DNA of 18,565 nt from RGIG4097 sp964550635 (lineage in GTDB: Bacteria > Bacillota > Clostridia > Christensenellales > CAG-917): positions 1 to 18,565 of the forward strand of contig CAZJZV010000025.1 in the NCBI GenBank assembly GCA_964550635.1, read 5' to 3'. Positions 5,482 to 12,703 of the stretch are shown in pieces. A model generated the notes under the pieces. It was given only the letters and a program-made list of their open reading frames with translations. It made no database searches and was not told the DNA's origin. Each line of letters starts with the position of its first letter. The stretch's first letter is position 1. The translations under genes and the position numbers were made by a program.

Positions 5482-7269
5482 ATGAAAAAACTCAATTCAG
5501 TAGAACTGCGCAAAGCATACCTTGACTTCTATCGCGAACACTCCCACGCGGTCATTCAATCCGCATCGTTGATCCCCGAAAACGATCCCACGGTGCTTTT
5601 CACGACTGCGGGAATGCATCCGTTGGTGCCTTATCTTCTCGGTGAAAAACACCCCGCGGGAAACCGCCTTACCGACGTGCAAATTTGCGTGCGTACCGGG
5701 GATATAGACGAAGTCGGCGATGCGTCGCATTGCACGTTTTTCGAGATGCTCGGCAGTTGGTCGCTCGGCGACTATTTCAAGGAAGACGCAATCAAATGGG
5801 CGTACGACTTTCTGATTAATCGCCTTGAATTTGACCTTGATAAATTCGCAGTCAGCGTGTTTGCGGGGGACGACGTTTGCCCGCGCGACGAAGAGAGTGC
5901 AAACGTATGGCGCGGTCTCGGACTCAAAGAAGAACAGATTTTCTTCCTTGACAGAAAACATAACTGGTGGGGACCCGCCGGCGTTACCGGTCCTTGCGGT
6001 CCCGACACCGAAATGTTCATAGATACCGGCAAACCCGCTTGCTCTGACGGATGCTCTCCCGCATGTGATTGCGGAAAGTATCTCGAAATCGGCAACAACG
6101 TTTTCATGCAATACTTTAAGGATGCGGAAGGCAAATACGCTCCTATGGACAAGAAAAACGTCGATCAAGGTATGGGCTTTGAAAGAATGCTTTGCATTTT
6201 GAACGGATATAAGTCCGTCTACGAAACCGATTTGTTCGACTTCGCAATCAAAAAACTCGAAGAACTTTCGGGCAAGAAGTACGGCGAAAACGACGAAATC
6301 ACGAAAGCAATGCGTATCGTTGCGGACCATACTCGCACCGCTACGTTTATGATAGGGGACGTCAAGGGTATTTCCCCGTCAAACGTCGACCAAGGATATA
6401 TTCTCCGTCGTCTTATCCGTAGAGCGATGCGCTATTGCAGAACTCTCGGAGTCGGCTACGACGTGCTCAACGAAATATCCGCACTCTTCGTGCAGAAGTA
6501 CGGCGACGTGTATACCAATATCGCGGAAAACGCGGAGAGAATCCAACAGGAACTCTCACTCGAACAAGAGAAATTCTCAAAGACCGTCGAACAAGGACTC
6601 AAAGAATTTGACAAGATACTCGCGCACCTTCCCGAAGGTATGAAAGTCTTCCCCGGAAAAACTGCATTCAGACTTTACGACACTTTCGGTTTCCCCATCG
6701 AAATGACCGCAGAACTTGCAAAAGAACACGGATTCGACGTGGATATGGCGGGATATAACAAAGCGTTTGAAGAACATCAAGCGAAGTCCAAAGCGGGCGC
6801 AGAACAAAAATTCAAAGGCGGTCTTGCGGACGGCGGTGAACAAACCGCTAGACTGCATAGCGCAACCCACCTTCTCAACTACGCACTCAAAAAGGTGCTC
6901 GGCGACGACGGTATCATGCAAAAGGGTAGCAACATAACTCCCGAAAGACTGCGTTTCGATTTCAACTTCCCCCGGCCCATGACTGCGGAAGAAATCAAAG
7001 CGGTCGAAGACGTCGTGAACGACGAAATCAAAGCAAACGCAACCGTCAAATGCGAAGAAATGTCCGTCGAAGAAGCACGCGAACAAGGTGCAATCGGTGT
7101 GTTCGGCGATCGCTACGGCGAAGTCGTAAAAGTCTATACGATCGGTTCGAGCAAAGAGATTTGCGGCGGTCCTCACGCAAACACCACCGGCGAGCTCGGA
7201 AAGTTCCGTATCGTCAAAGAACAGAGTTCATCTGCTGGAATTAGACGTATAAAGGCGGTTCTTGAATGA
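5482..7269 (+). CDS. alaS: alanine--tRNA ligase, short form without C-Ala domain
   Basis: 595 aa. Class II catalytic core: LFTTAGMHPLVPYLLGEKHP, TFFEMLGSWSLGDYFK, WWGPAGVTGPCGPDTE, and the GMGFERM motif. The tRNA recognition region follows, then a second-additional (editing) domain with both zinc-binding halves, HSATH (His459, His463) and CGGPH (Cys561, His565). The protein ends right after FRIVKEQSSSAGIRRIKAVLE, where usual bacterial AlaRS (about 870 aa) goes on to a DHHA1/oligomerisation region and C-Ala. The stop overlaps the next ATG, and no lost remainder is visible downstream, so this looks like a natural short form, as in some spirochaetes, rather than a frameshift. GTGAGG lies just before the start. 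It charges tRNA-Ala in the cytosol. Confidence 0.96.
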   Translation: MKKLNSVELRKAYLDFYREHSHAVIQSASLIPENDPTVLFTTAGMHPLVPYLLGEKHPAGNRLTDVQICVRTGDIDEVGDASHCTFFEMLGSWSLGDYFKEDAIKWAYDFLINRLEFDLDKFAVSVFAGDDVCPRDEESANVWRGLGLKEEQIFFLDRKHNWWGPAGVTGPCGPDTEMFIDTGKPACSDGCSPACDCGKYLEIGNNVFMQYFKDAEGKYAPMDKKNVDQGMGFERMLCILNGYKSVYETDLFDFAIKKLEELSGKKYGENDEITKAMRIVADHTRTATFMIGDVKGISPSNVDQGYILRRLIRRAMRYCRTLGVGYDVLNEISALFVQKYGDVYTNIAENAERIQQELSLEQEKFSKTVEQGLKEFDKILAHLPEGMKVFPGKTAFRLYDTFGFPIEMTAELAKEHGFDVDMAGYNKAFEEHQAKSKAGAEQKFKGGLADGGEQTARLHSATHLLNYALKKVLGDDGIMQKGSNITPERLRFDFNFPRPMTAEEIKAVEDVVNDEIKANATVKCEEMSVEEAREQGAIGVFGDRYGEVVKVYTIGSSKEICGGPHANTTGELGKFRIVKEQSSSAGIRRIKAVLE

Positions 7270-8063
7270 AAGTAGACTCCCACGTGCATAGTCATCATAG
7301 CTCGGACGGCAAGGATGCGATCGCCGAAATCGTCAGGCAGGCAAAGGAAAACGGAGTGTCCTATCTCTGCACAACCGACCATCTCGATATGGATTTGAAG
7401 TGCGGCGGACACACCCCCGTCCCGTGGAAACATATCAATCTCGACGACTACAAAAAAGAGTGGATTGAGGTCAAAAACTCCCTTGACGGAAACGACCTTG
7501 ATTTGTGTTTCGGAATTGAAACGGGTTGGTCGAAACCCGCCGAAAGCGTGTTGAAAGATTTGCTCCCGCACTACGACTTCGACGCAGTCATCAACTCCGT
7601 CCATTTCGTGTACGGTTGGGACGTGTATTTTCCGCGTGCTTTCTTCTTCAAAAGCAAGTCGAAAATGTACAGCGGGTATCTCGATGCGATTCTCCAAAGC
7701 CTTGACGCCCCGTATGAGTACGATATTGTCGCGCATATCGGTTACGTCACGAGAAACGCGCCCTACCGCGACAAGTCACTGCACTACGCAGACTATCCCG
7801 ACAAATTCGACGCTATCTTGAATGGTATAATCCAAAGAGATAAGGCGCTCGAAGTCAACACCCACACCGAACTGTTTCCGTCGGTGGAAATACTCAAACG
7901 CTACTACGAATTGGGGGGCAGAAAAATTTCGTTCGGGTCGGACTCCCACCGCAACGAACTCGTCAAAAAGTACGATGAAACCTGCAAACTCCTGAAAGAA
8001 ATCGGCTTCACCCACTTCAGCGTCTTCCACAAACACGTCGAAACCAAAATCCCCATTGAATAA
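7266..8063 (+). CDS. PHP-domain phosphatase, histidinol-phosphatase (HisJ/HisK) type
   Basis: 265 aa PHP-fold metal-dependent phosphoesterase. Motifs in order: DSHVHSHHSSDG (residues 4-15), TTDHLDMD, a GIETGW glutamate, NSVHF, VAHIGYV, an EVNT segment, and SFGSDSHRN near the C-terminus. Together these give the histidine/aspartate set of the trinuclear metal site. Length and motif order match the HisK/HisJ-type histidinol-phosphatase of Firmicutes. No other his gene is near, so the true substrate could be another phosphate ester. The ATG overlaps the alaS stop (ATGA), so translation is probably coupled. A strong terminator follows. Confidence 0.85.
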   Translation: MKVDSHVHSHHSSDGKDAIAEIVRQAKENGVSYLCTTDHLDMDLKCGGHTPVPWKHINLDDYKKEWIEVKNSLDGNDLDLCFGIETGWSKPAESVLKDLLPHYDFDAVINSVHFVYGWDVYFPRAFFFKSKSKMYSGYLDAILQSLDAPYEYDIVAHIGYVTRNAPYRDKSLHYADYPDKFDAILNGIIQRDKALEVNTHTELFPSVEILKRYYELGGRKISFGSDSHRNELVKKYDETCKLLKEIGFTHFSVFHKHVETKIPIE

Positions 8064-8066
8064 CCC

Positions 8067-8095
8067 AAAAGCCACGCCTAGCGCGTGGCTTTTTT
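8067..8095 (+). terminator. intrinsic terminator of the alaS operon
   Basis: AAAAGCCACGC and GCGTGGCTTTTTT around a 5-nt loop, 3 nt after the PHP stop codon. Confidence 0.92.
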
Positions 8096-8119
8096 CGTGG
8101 CGGACGAAACGAAGGATGA

Positions 8120-8144
8120 GCATTGACTGCGTTTTAATCAATGC
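8120..8144. repeat. short inverted repeat in the intergenic stretch
   Basis: GCATTGA (8120-8126) and TCAATGC (8138-8144) are perfect 7-bp arms around 11 nt. There is no T-tract, so a terminator is unlikely. Function unknown. Confidence 0.4.
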
Positions 8145-8231
8145 GGGCAAAACGTCTTGAAAACGTACAAGTATTATTCTGTGGTAGTTTGTTTTGAAAG
8201 AACAAATCAAACGACAAATCAAAGAAACGAC

Positions 8232-8260
8232 TTGCATAAAGGCGGTTTATAAGATACAAT
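8232..8260 (+). promoter_or_regulatory. promoter of the HAD/CAT-like/TIR-like operon
   Basis: TTGCAT (8232-8237), 17-nt spacer, TACAAT (8255-8260), followed by a leader of about 45 nt. Confidence 0.7.
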
Positions 8261-8269
8261 ACGATATGG

Positions 8270-8287
8270 ATAATATATAAATATTAT
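8270..8287. promoter_or_regulatory. AT palindrome just downstream of the operon start, possible operator
   Basis: ATAATAT and ATATTAT are perfect 7-bp arms around ATAA, with GATAT and ATATC outside. It sits at the predicted transcription start, a usual place for a repressor site, but AT-rich palindromes are common by chance. Confidence 0.35.
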
Positions 8288-8312
8288 ATCTACAATAAAC
8301 GCATGGGAAAAG

Positions 8313-8975
8313 ATGAAAGATAAAATTCGTGCTGTAATATTCGATATGGACGGGGTTATATTTGACACGGAGCGTCTGTGGCAAAAGGCTTTCATCTACG
8401 CAAACGAAAAATTCGGATTGAATTTGACGGAAGAGTATAGGCAAAGCACCTGCGGAAAAAGTGAAGATATGATAAGAAAGGAGTTGTCCGAAACTTATCC
8501 CGCTCTCGACGTTGCGACTTATCGAAACGAAATGTTGAGTTTTGTGAAAGAATCCGTCGAAAACGGCAATTTCAACGTAAACGACGGTTTTTCGGAAGTC
8601 GTAAACGCACTGAAAGCGGACGGATATAAAATCGCACTTGCGACGTCGTCGAGAAAAGAGCGCGCGAAGAAAATGTTTCAAGTGAAAAACTTGAGAGAAG
8701 AAGAGATTTTCGATGCGGAAGTTTTCGGAGAAGAAGTGGGAGAGAAATCAAAACCTAATCCGTACATATTCCTGCTTGCCACCGAAAAGTTGGGATTGAA
8801 TCCCGAAAATTGTTGCGTGATAGAGGATTCCATAAACGGAATACAGGGCGCAACCGCAGGCGGATTTTTACCGATTATGGCGGTCGATTTGATAGAGCCC
8901 GACGATTTTTGTAAGGATAATGCGAAAATAATTTATAAACTGATAGATATACTTCAAGTTTTGGAGGAAGTATGA
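8313..8975 (+). CDS. HAD-superfamily hydrolase, beta-phosphoglucomutase-like
   Basis: 220 aa HAD phosphatase/phosphomutase with all four motifs: DMDGVIFD (Asp11, Asp13), LATSS (Thr111/Ser112), the Lys of KSKPNP (Lys147) and VIEDS (Glu171, Asp172). The cap is of the helical class I type (about 20-95), as in beta-phosphoglucomutase and phosphoglycolate phosphatase. The substrate is unknown; candidates are small sugar phosphates or nucleotide products. It is the first gene of a three-gene operon. Its stop overlaps the next start (ATGA). The Shine-Dalgarno is weak (GGGAAAAG). Base composition is more AT-rich than in the preceding operon, possibly pointing to different ancestry. Confidence 0.9.
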   Translation: MKDKIRAVIFDMDGVIFDTERLWQKAFIYANEKFGLNLTEEYRQSTCGKSEDMIRKELSETYPALDVATYRNEMLSFVKESVENGNFNVNDGFSEVVNALKADGYKIALATSSRKERAKKMFQVKNLREEEIFDAEVFGEEVGEKSKPNPYIFLLATEKLGLNPENCCVIEDSINGIQGATAGGFLPIMAVDLIEPDDFCKDNAKIIYKLIDILQVLEEV

Positions 8976-9607
8976 AAGTTATTGACGTGAACAATTGGAA
9001 AAGAAAACCTCAATATGAGAATTTCATTCAATACACAAATCCGATTTTTTCTGTGACTACGAGAATTGACGTGACGAATTTGGTCGCGTACTGCAAAAAG
9101 AACGGAGTGTCGTTTTTTGAAGCGTTTTTGTATATCGCGTCGAAAAGCATGAACGAAGTTGAAGAGTTTAGGCTCAGACTCTTGGACGGCAACGTGGTGC
9201 TATATGACAAAGTCAATCCGAGTTTCGTCGTGATAAGAGAGGACGAGAGCATCGAAACGTGTTTGACTGAAATGGTGGACGATATGCACGAGTTTTGTTT
9301 GAACGCGCGTTCCGCCATAGAAGAAGTGCAAAACGGCGAACCGAAAGGAAAATTCGACAATCTCGGCGGTATTGACAAGATATACGTGTCTTGCCTGCCT
9401 TGGATAGATATTACGACTATGTCGAATCCGTACAATTTCGACAACCCCGAACAGAGTAGTATTCCGAGAATATTCTGGGGCAAGTACGTCGAACGCGACG
9501 GGAAGTACGATATTGCATTCGATATTGCCGCTCATCACGCGCTCGCTGACGGTTATCATGCGGCAAAAGTCGTCACGTTGATGGAACAGATGATAAATAA
9601 TTTGTAA
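8972..9607 (+). CDS. chloramphenicol acetyltransferase-like O-acyltransferase
   Basis: 211 aa, the usual length of a type A chloramphenicol acetyltransferase (CAT). Matching parts are NNWKRKPQYENFI and FSVTTRIDVTNL near the N-terminus, FEAFLYIASK, an FRLRLLDGNVVLYDKVNPSF stretch, VSCLPWIDIT, and the catalytic AHHALADGYH with His189 and Asp193 spaced as in CAT. CATs move an acetyl group from acetyl-CoA to a hydroxyl and work as trimers. Divergent family members acetylate other substrates, so antibiotic resistance should not be assumed; where classical CAT has an oxyanion-stabilising Ser there appears to be Thr. GGAGG lies 4 nt before the ATG, which overlaps the HAD stop. Confidence 0.88.
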   Translation: MKVIDVNNWKRKPQYENFIQYTNPIFSVTTRIDVTNLVAYCKKNGVSFFEAFLYIASKSMNEVEEFRLRLLDGNVVLYDKVNPSFVVIREDESIETCLTEMVDDMHEFCLNARSAIEEVQNGEPKGKFDNLGGIDKIYVSCLPWIDITTMSNPYNFDNPEQSSIPRIFWGKYVERDGKYDIAFDIAAHHALADGYHAAKVVTLMEQMINNL

Positions 9608-9625
9608 TACGTAGGGAGAATTATT

Positions 9626-10984
9626 ATGAAAGACAAAGTTTTTATTGCGTGGAGCGGGAAAAACAACGAAGCGCTTGAAGTGAAAAAACTGCTCGGTCAG
9701 AACGGGTACGTGTGTTTTGTCGGCGGAAACTACGACAACAATTCGGATAGTCCGTTCGTGCTTGACACCGTCATCGAGCAGATGAAAACCTGCAATCAGG
9801 CAATAGCGATTTTCCAAAATAAGCAAGGCTCAACCGAGGGAGAAAAGGTCGCAGTCAGTAGCAATATGTTCTTTGAATTGGGGTACGTTCTTGCAAGTTA
9901 CGGCACCAAAAAAGTCCATTGCGTCAGACGCAAGAGCGAAAATATCGAATTGCCGTCGGATTTTAGCAATGCGTTCGTCGAGCCTATCGAAGAAAAAGAA
10001 AATCAGGATTTTGCCACGGGTATCGTCAACTACTTTATGAGCAGACAAAAAATGGCGATCACCGAAAACAAAATGAATTTGATAAACAACAGATACCTTA
10101 TCCGCGACAAAATCTCGGCGCATTATTCGCAATTCGGATCAAAGTGCTCGGATTATGAGTTGGCGCAATACGTATTGTTCTATATGCAAGCGGCACATAT
10201 GTTCGGCGACGAAGAAGAAGTTTGTCACGAGCTTGCGAATTTCAAAAGAGATCACCAAACTGCATTTTCAAGAGAATTGAGTATTGCGGTCAATATGAGC
10301 ATGGCGTTTTTGAATATGGCGCAGAGTATCACCGTAAATGAAGAGAACGGTAGCGATTATATCAAAATTGCCGACTTTATGAATATCTATCGCACGCACA
10401 CTGCTTGCCTGAACGAAATCAACAGTATCGACAACGGCGCGGGTGTGTTCGCAAGTTGGGCAAAGGTGTTCATCTACGAGCATTTGGCTTTTGCCTGTAT
10501 GCTTTACGCAAACGGAACGACGGAGAAAACCGACCGCGACCAGTGGACAAACGAGTGCAGAAATTACGCCGAAAAGACAATCGAACAAATCGAATCGTTG
10601 ATAAAAGACGGCATAACCGACGAGAATAGCAACGACGGAATAGGCATACTTGCCCTTTTGAAAGCGTACGTGTACCGCAATTTGTATCTTGTCAAGAAGT
10701 ACTTCGACGAGAGCGACGCAAACGAATATTTGCAAAAATCCTTCGACGAAAGAAACAGAATGAAAATGACCTTTGAAAAGGGCAGTATAGATACGCAACT
10801 GTACAACACGTTCAATATGGAATACTATCTTGCGTTGACGGAGTATTTGTCCTTGGACGAAAACAAGATGATGAAATCGCTATATATGGCGGATATGAGA
10901 AGCGCACTCGAAGCAATCGAAAGTGAAAGAGATCTCAACGTCTATTGGGGACAAATCAAACGCTGGTACGAAGAACAAAAATAA
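9626..10984 (+). CDS. TIR-like (PF10137/Cap12-type) nucleotide-binding protein with helical C-terminal domain
   Basis: 452 aa. Residues 4-120 resemble the predicted nucleotide-binding TIR-like domain of PF10137: VFIAWSGKNNEALEVKKLL (beta1/helix1), a GGNYDNNSDSPFVLDTVIEQM segment, QAIAIFQNK, then SSNMFFELGYVLASYG with Glu84 in the N-x-x-F-E-L-G motif that holds the catalytic Glu of TIR NADases, then KKVHCVRRK and LPSDF. Residues about 130-452 are nearly all helical, possibly TPR-like, with no enzyme motif I can name. TIR-like domains of this type act as NAD-consuming effectors in some anti-phage systems, so a defence or stress-signalling role is a fair hypothesis. AGGGAG lies 7 nt before the ATG. 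It is 18 nt after the CAT-like gene and probably co-transcribed. No cyclase, SAVED or STING partner is visible in the window. Confidence 0.75.
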   Translation: MKDKVFIAWSGKNNEALEVKKLLGQNGYVCFVGGNYDNNSDSPFVLDTVIEQMKTCNQAIAIFQNKQGSTEGEKVAVSSNMFFELGYVLASYGTKKVHCVRRKSENIELPSDFSNAFVEPIEEKENQDFATGIVNYFMSRQKMAITENKMNLINNRYLIRDKISAHYSQFGSKCSDYELAQYVLFYMQAAHMFGDEEEVCHELANFKRDHQTAFSRELSIAVNMSMAFLNMAQSITVNEENGSDYIKIADFMNIYRTHTACLNEINSIDNGAGVFASWAKVFIYEHLAFACMLYANGTTEKTDRDQWTNECRNYAEKTIEQIESLIKDGITDENSNDGIGILALLKAYVYRNLYLVKKYFDESDANEYLQKSFDERNRMKMTFEKGSIDTQLYNTFNMEYYLALTEYLSLDENKMMKSLYMADMRSALEAIESERDLNVYWGQIKRWYEEQK

Positions 10985-11003
10985 CAAAATAATAAAACGA
11001 TAT

Positions 11004-11038
11004 AAATCGCGGTTGCAGTGGTCTGCGACCGCGATTTT
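11004..11038 (+). terminator. hairpin terminator after the TIR-like gene
   Basis: AAATCGCGGT/ACCGCGATTT with inner GCAG/CTGC and loop TGGT, one T-G position between the two stem parts. The T-run is short (four), so termination may be partial. It starts 20 nt after the stop. Confidence 0.7.
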
Positions 11039-11135
11039 CATATTCTAACCGCGTATTTCCCGTTTTTACGAGGAAAAAATCAAAGACTAAATCAGGATGA
11101 ATAAAACAAGTTTTTCTGTTGCAATCGTCGTTTTG

Positions 11136-11165
11136 TTGGATTTTTCGCGCGTGGGCGGGTATAGT
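11136..11165 (+). promoter_or_regulatory. possible promoter of the serine recombinase
   Basis: TTGGAT (11136-11141), 18-nt spacer, TATAGT (11160-11165). The -35 is weak, but the arrangement mirrors the promoter at 11936-11964, including the downstream GTTGTCGAAAA. Confidence 0.45.
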
Positions 11166-11174
11166 TGTCGAAAA
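11164..11174 (+). repeat. 11-bp direct repeat GTTGTCGAAAA, copy 1
   Basis: It overlaps the end of the putative recombinase -10. An identical copy lies at 11965-11975, on the other side of the recombinase gene and just after a -10 box. It could be a shared operator or a recombinase site. Confidence 0.5.
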
Positions 11175-11192
11175 ACTTTGGAGGTTATGTTT

Positions 11193-11879
11193 ATGATTTA
11201 CGGCTATATCCGCGTTAGTACGGAAAAGCAAACACTTGAGAATCAACGCTATGAGATTGAACGATTTTGCAAAGATAACGGCATTGCCGTGGACGTGTGG
11301 TTTGAAGAAACCATTTCGGGCGTTTTGAGCATTGACAAGCGACGGTTGGGCGCTTTGCTCAAGGACGTCAAGGAAGGCGATACTCTCATCGCTACGGAGA
11401 TTTCACGATTTGGCAGGACGTTGTTTATGGTTATGGAAATCCTGAATATCTGCCTTGAAAAGGGGTGTAGGGTGTGGACGATACGCGACGGCTATCGACT
11501 CGGCGACGATTTGCAGTCGAAAGTATTGGCGTTTGCGTTCGGGCTTTCGGCGGAGATCGAGAGAAACTTCATATCCCAACGCACCAAAGAAGCTCTCGCG
11601 CGTATGAAAGACGAGGGAAAGACTCTCGGTAGACCGTACGGTAGCAAAAATAAACGCTATAAACTCGACGGCAAAGAGGACAGAATTGTGAGTATGCTAC
11701 GGCGCGGTAAGACCTATTCGTCTATTGCAAGACGGCTCGGCGTACACCGCAGCACGGTGCAAAAATATATCGAAATGCGCGGGCTTGAAGAAATCGTCGC
11801 AATGAACAACGTCCGCCCGTCCGTGTACTTCGCTCGTATGCGAGCAGAGCAGGAAATCGGATCCGATGAAAATTCGTAA
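11193..11879 (+). CDS. serine recombinase, Mpi/Hin-type DNA invertase family
   Basis: 228 aa small serine recombinase. The catalytic N-terminal domain has IYGYIRVSTEKQ (Arg7, nucleophile Ser9) and the conserved ISRFGRT arginines (Arg72, Arg75). A long E-helix (SKVLAFAFGLSAEIERNFISQRTKEALARMK) follows, then GRPYGS and a C-terminal helix-turn-helix (KTYSSIARRLGVHRSTVQKYI, about 175-200). The overall pattern is that of Mpi-like invertases, which flip promoters and surface-gene cassettes in gut bacteria; resolvases are also possible. The start at 11193 is chosen because GGAGG (11180-11184) is 8 nt upstream; an ATG at 11187 is too close and one at 11097 lacks the family N-terminus. No invertible segment with matching inverted repeats was found in the window, so its target is probably elsewhere. 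Confidence 0.93.
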   Translation: MIYGYIRVSTEKQTLENQRYEIERFCKDNGIAVDVWFEETISGVLSIDKRRLGALLKDVKEGDTLIATEISRFGRTLFMVMEILNICLEKGCRVWTIRDGYRLGDDLQSKVLAFAFGLSAEIERNFISQRTKEALARMKDEGKTLGRPYGSKNKRYKLDGKEDRIVSMLRRGKTYSSIARRLGVHRSTVQKYIEMRGLEEIVAMNNVRPSVYFARMRAEQEIGSDENS

Positions 11880-11935
11880 AGCGGTAAACTAATCGTGTTA
11901 ATCTTAAATATTGTGAAAAAAATCTGCTAAAAAGG

Positions 11936-11964
11936 TTGGACAAAAAACATATTTTTGTTATAAT
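11936..11964 (+). promoter_or_regulatory. promoter of the Cys-cluster gene
   Basis: TTGGAC (11936-11941), 17-nt spacer, TATAAT (11959-11964). Confidence 0.8.
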
Positions 11965-11975
11965 GTTGTCGAAAA
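11965..11975 (+). repeat. 11-bp direct repeat GTTGTCGAAAA, copy 2
   Basis: It begins at the base after the -10 box, identical to 11164-11174. In both cases a GTTGGA -35 region lies 29-30 bp upstream. Confidence 0.5.
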
Positions 11976-12016
11976 TTAAAGGCAATTAGAATGCCGAAAT
12001 GTTACGAGGTTAGTCA

Positions 12017-12637
12017 ATGGACAAGAAAGCCCTTCAAGAAAAAATGGATTTGCAAAAATGGTTGGATTCGGAGACCAATCATCTCGATATGTGCGGTCGT
12101 TACGACTATTGCACTTTCTGCGATAAAACCGACGAAACTCCCTGCGCAACCGCTTTTGAAAAAATGAACGAGCAAAACGTCGTCTGCGACATTGAAGTCG
12201 AATCCTTGACAAGCTCTCTCGGCAAAAAATTCGATTTTGACAAGGTTATGGAGAAAAAGGCTAACCGCAAGAGCTTGACTTTCGCAGAGAAATACGCACT
12301 CTCCGACGACGTCGTGAAAGAAAGATATGAAATCATCAAAACCGCTCTCACGACCACCGCAAAAGGCGAACCCAAAATCAAGTCCAGAATCTCGAAACAA
12401 TGCGATACTTACCGCAGAAACGGAGACATAGTCGCAAAAGTCACCATCATCGGCACTTCACTCCGCGTCAATCTCCCTCTCGACCCCGACGCTCCCGAAT
12501 TCAACGACGGCAAAACCCCGCACGTGAATATGGGACACAAGAAAGTGTATGAAGAAGTTCCGTTCCAATTCAAAGTCAACAGCAAGCTTGCATTGAAACG
12601 CGTTCTCGGACTCATCGAAATCGTCAAAGCACTCTAA
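12017..12637 (+). CDS. uncharacterised 206-aa protein with N-terminal Cys cluster
   Basis: Soluble protein in two parts. Residues 1-50 hold a C-X5-C-X2-C-X7-C cluster (Cys26, 32, 35, 43), which could bind zinc or an iron-sulfur cluster. Residues about 85-206 form a charged alpha/beta domain with KSLTFAEKYALSDDVVKERYEIIK, KSRISKQCDTYRRNGD, VAKVTIIGTSLRVNLPLDPDA and VPFQFKVNSKLALKRVLGLIE. The second part resembles an unnamed domain I associate with Firmicutes hypothetical proteins, but I cannot give it a family name or function. The gene has its own strong promoter, GAGG 8 nt before the ATG, and its own terminator. No partner gene is evident except the upstream recombinase. Confidence 0.8.
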   Translation: MDKKALQEKMDLQKWLDSETNHLDMCGRYDYCTFCDKTDETPCATAFEKMNEQNVVCDIEVESLTSSLGKKFDFDKVMEKKANRKSLTFAEKYALSDDVVKERYEIIKTALTTTAKGEPKIKSRISKQCDTYRRNGDIVAKVTIIGTSLRVNLPLDPDAPEFNDGKTPHVNMGHKKVYEEVPFQFKVNSKLALKRVLGLIEIVKAL

Positions 12638-12640
12638 ATG

Positions 12641-12668
12641 AAAGCACACCCAAAGCGGTGTGCTTTTT
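12641..12668 (+). terminator. intrinsic terminator of the Cys-cluster gene
   Basis: AAAGCACACC and GGTGTGCTTTTT around a short loop, 3 nt after the stop codon. Confidence 0.92.
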
Positions 12669-12703
12669 AAGTGTTCTAACGCTATCAATCATGAAAAAAC
12701 GGT

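Noticed and set aside
9436..9445. Inverted 10-mer (TTTCGACAAC) matching the 11-bp repeat near the invertase, as a possible inversion site
   Set aside because: It lies inside the CAT-like coding sequence, encodes conserved-looking residues and is short enough to occur by chance.
8972..9607. Calling the CAT-like gene an antibiotic resistance gene
   Set aside because: Fold and active site fit, but substrate specificity cannot be read from these motifs and the context is not a resistance cassette.
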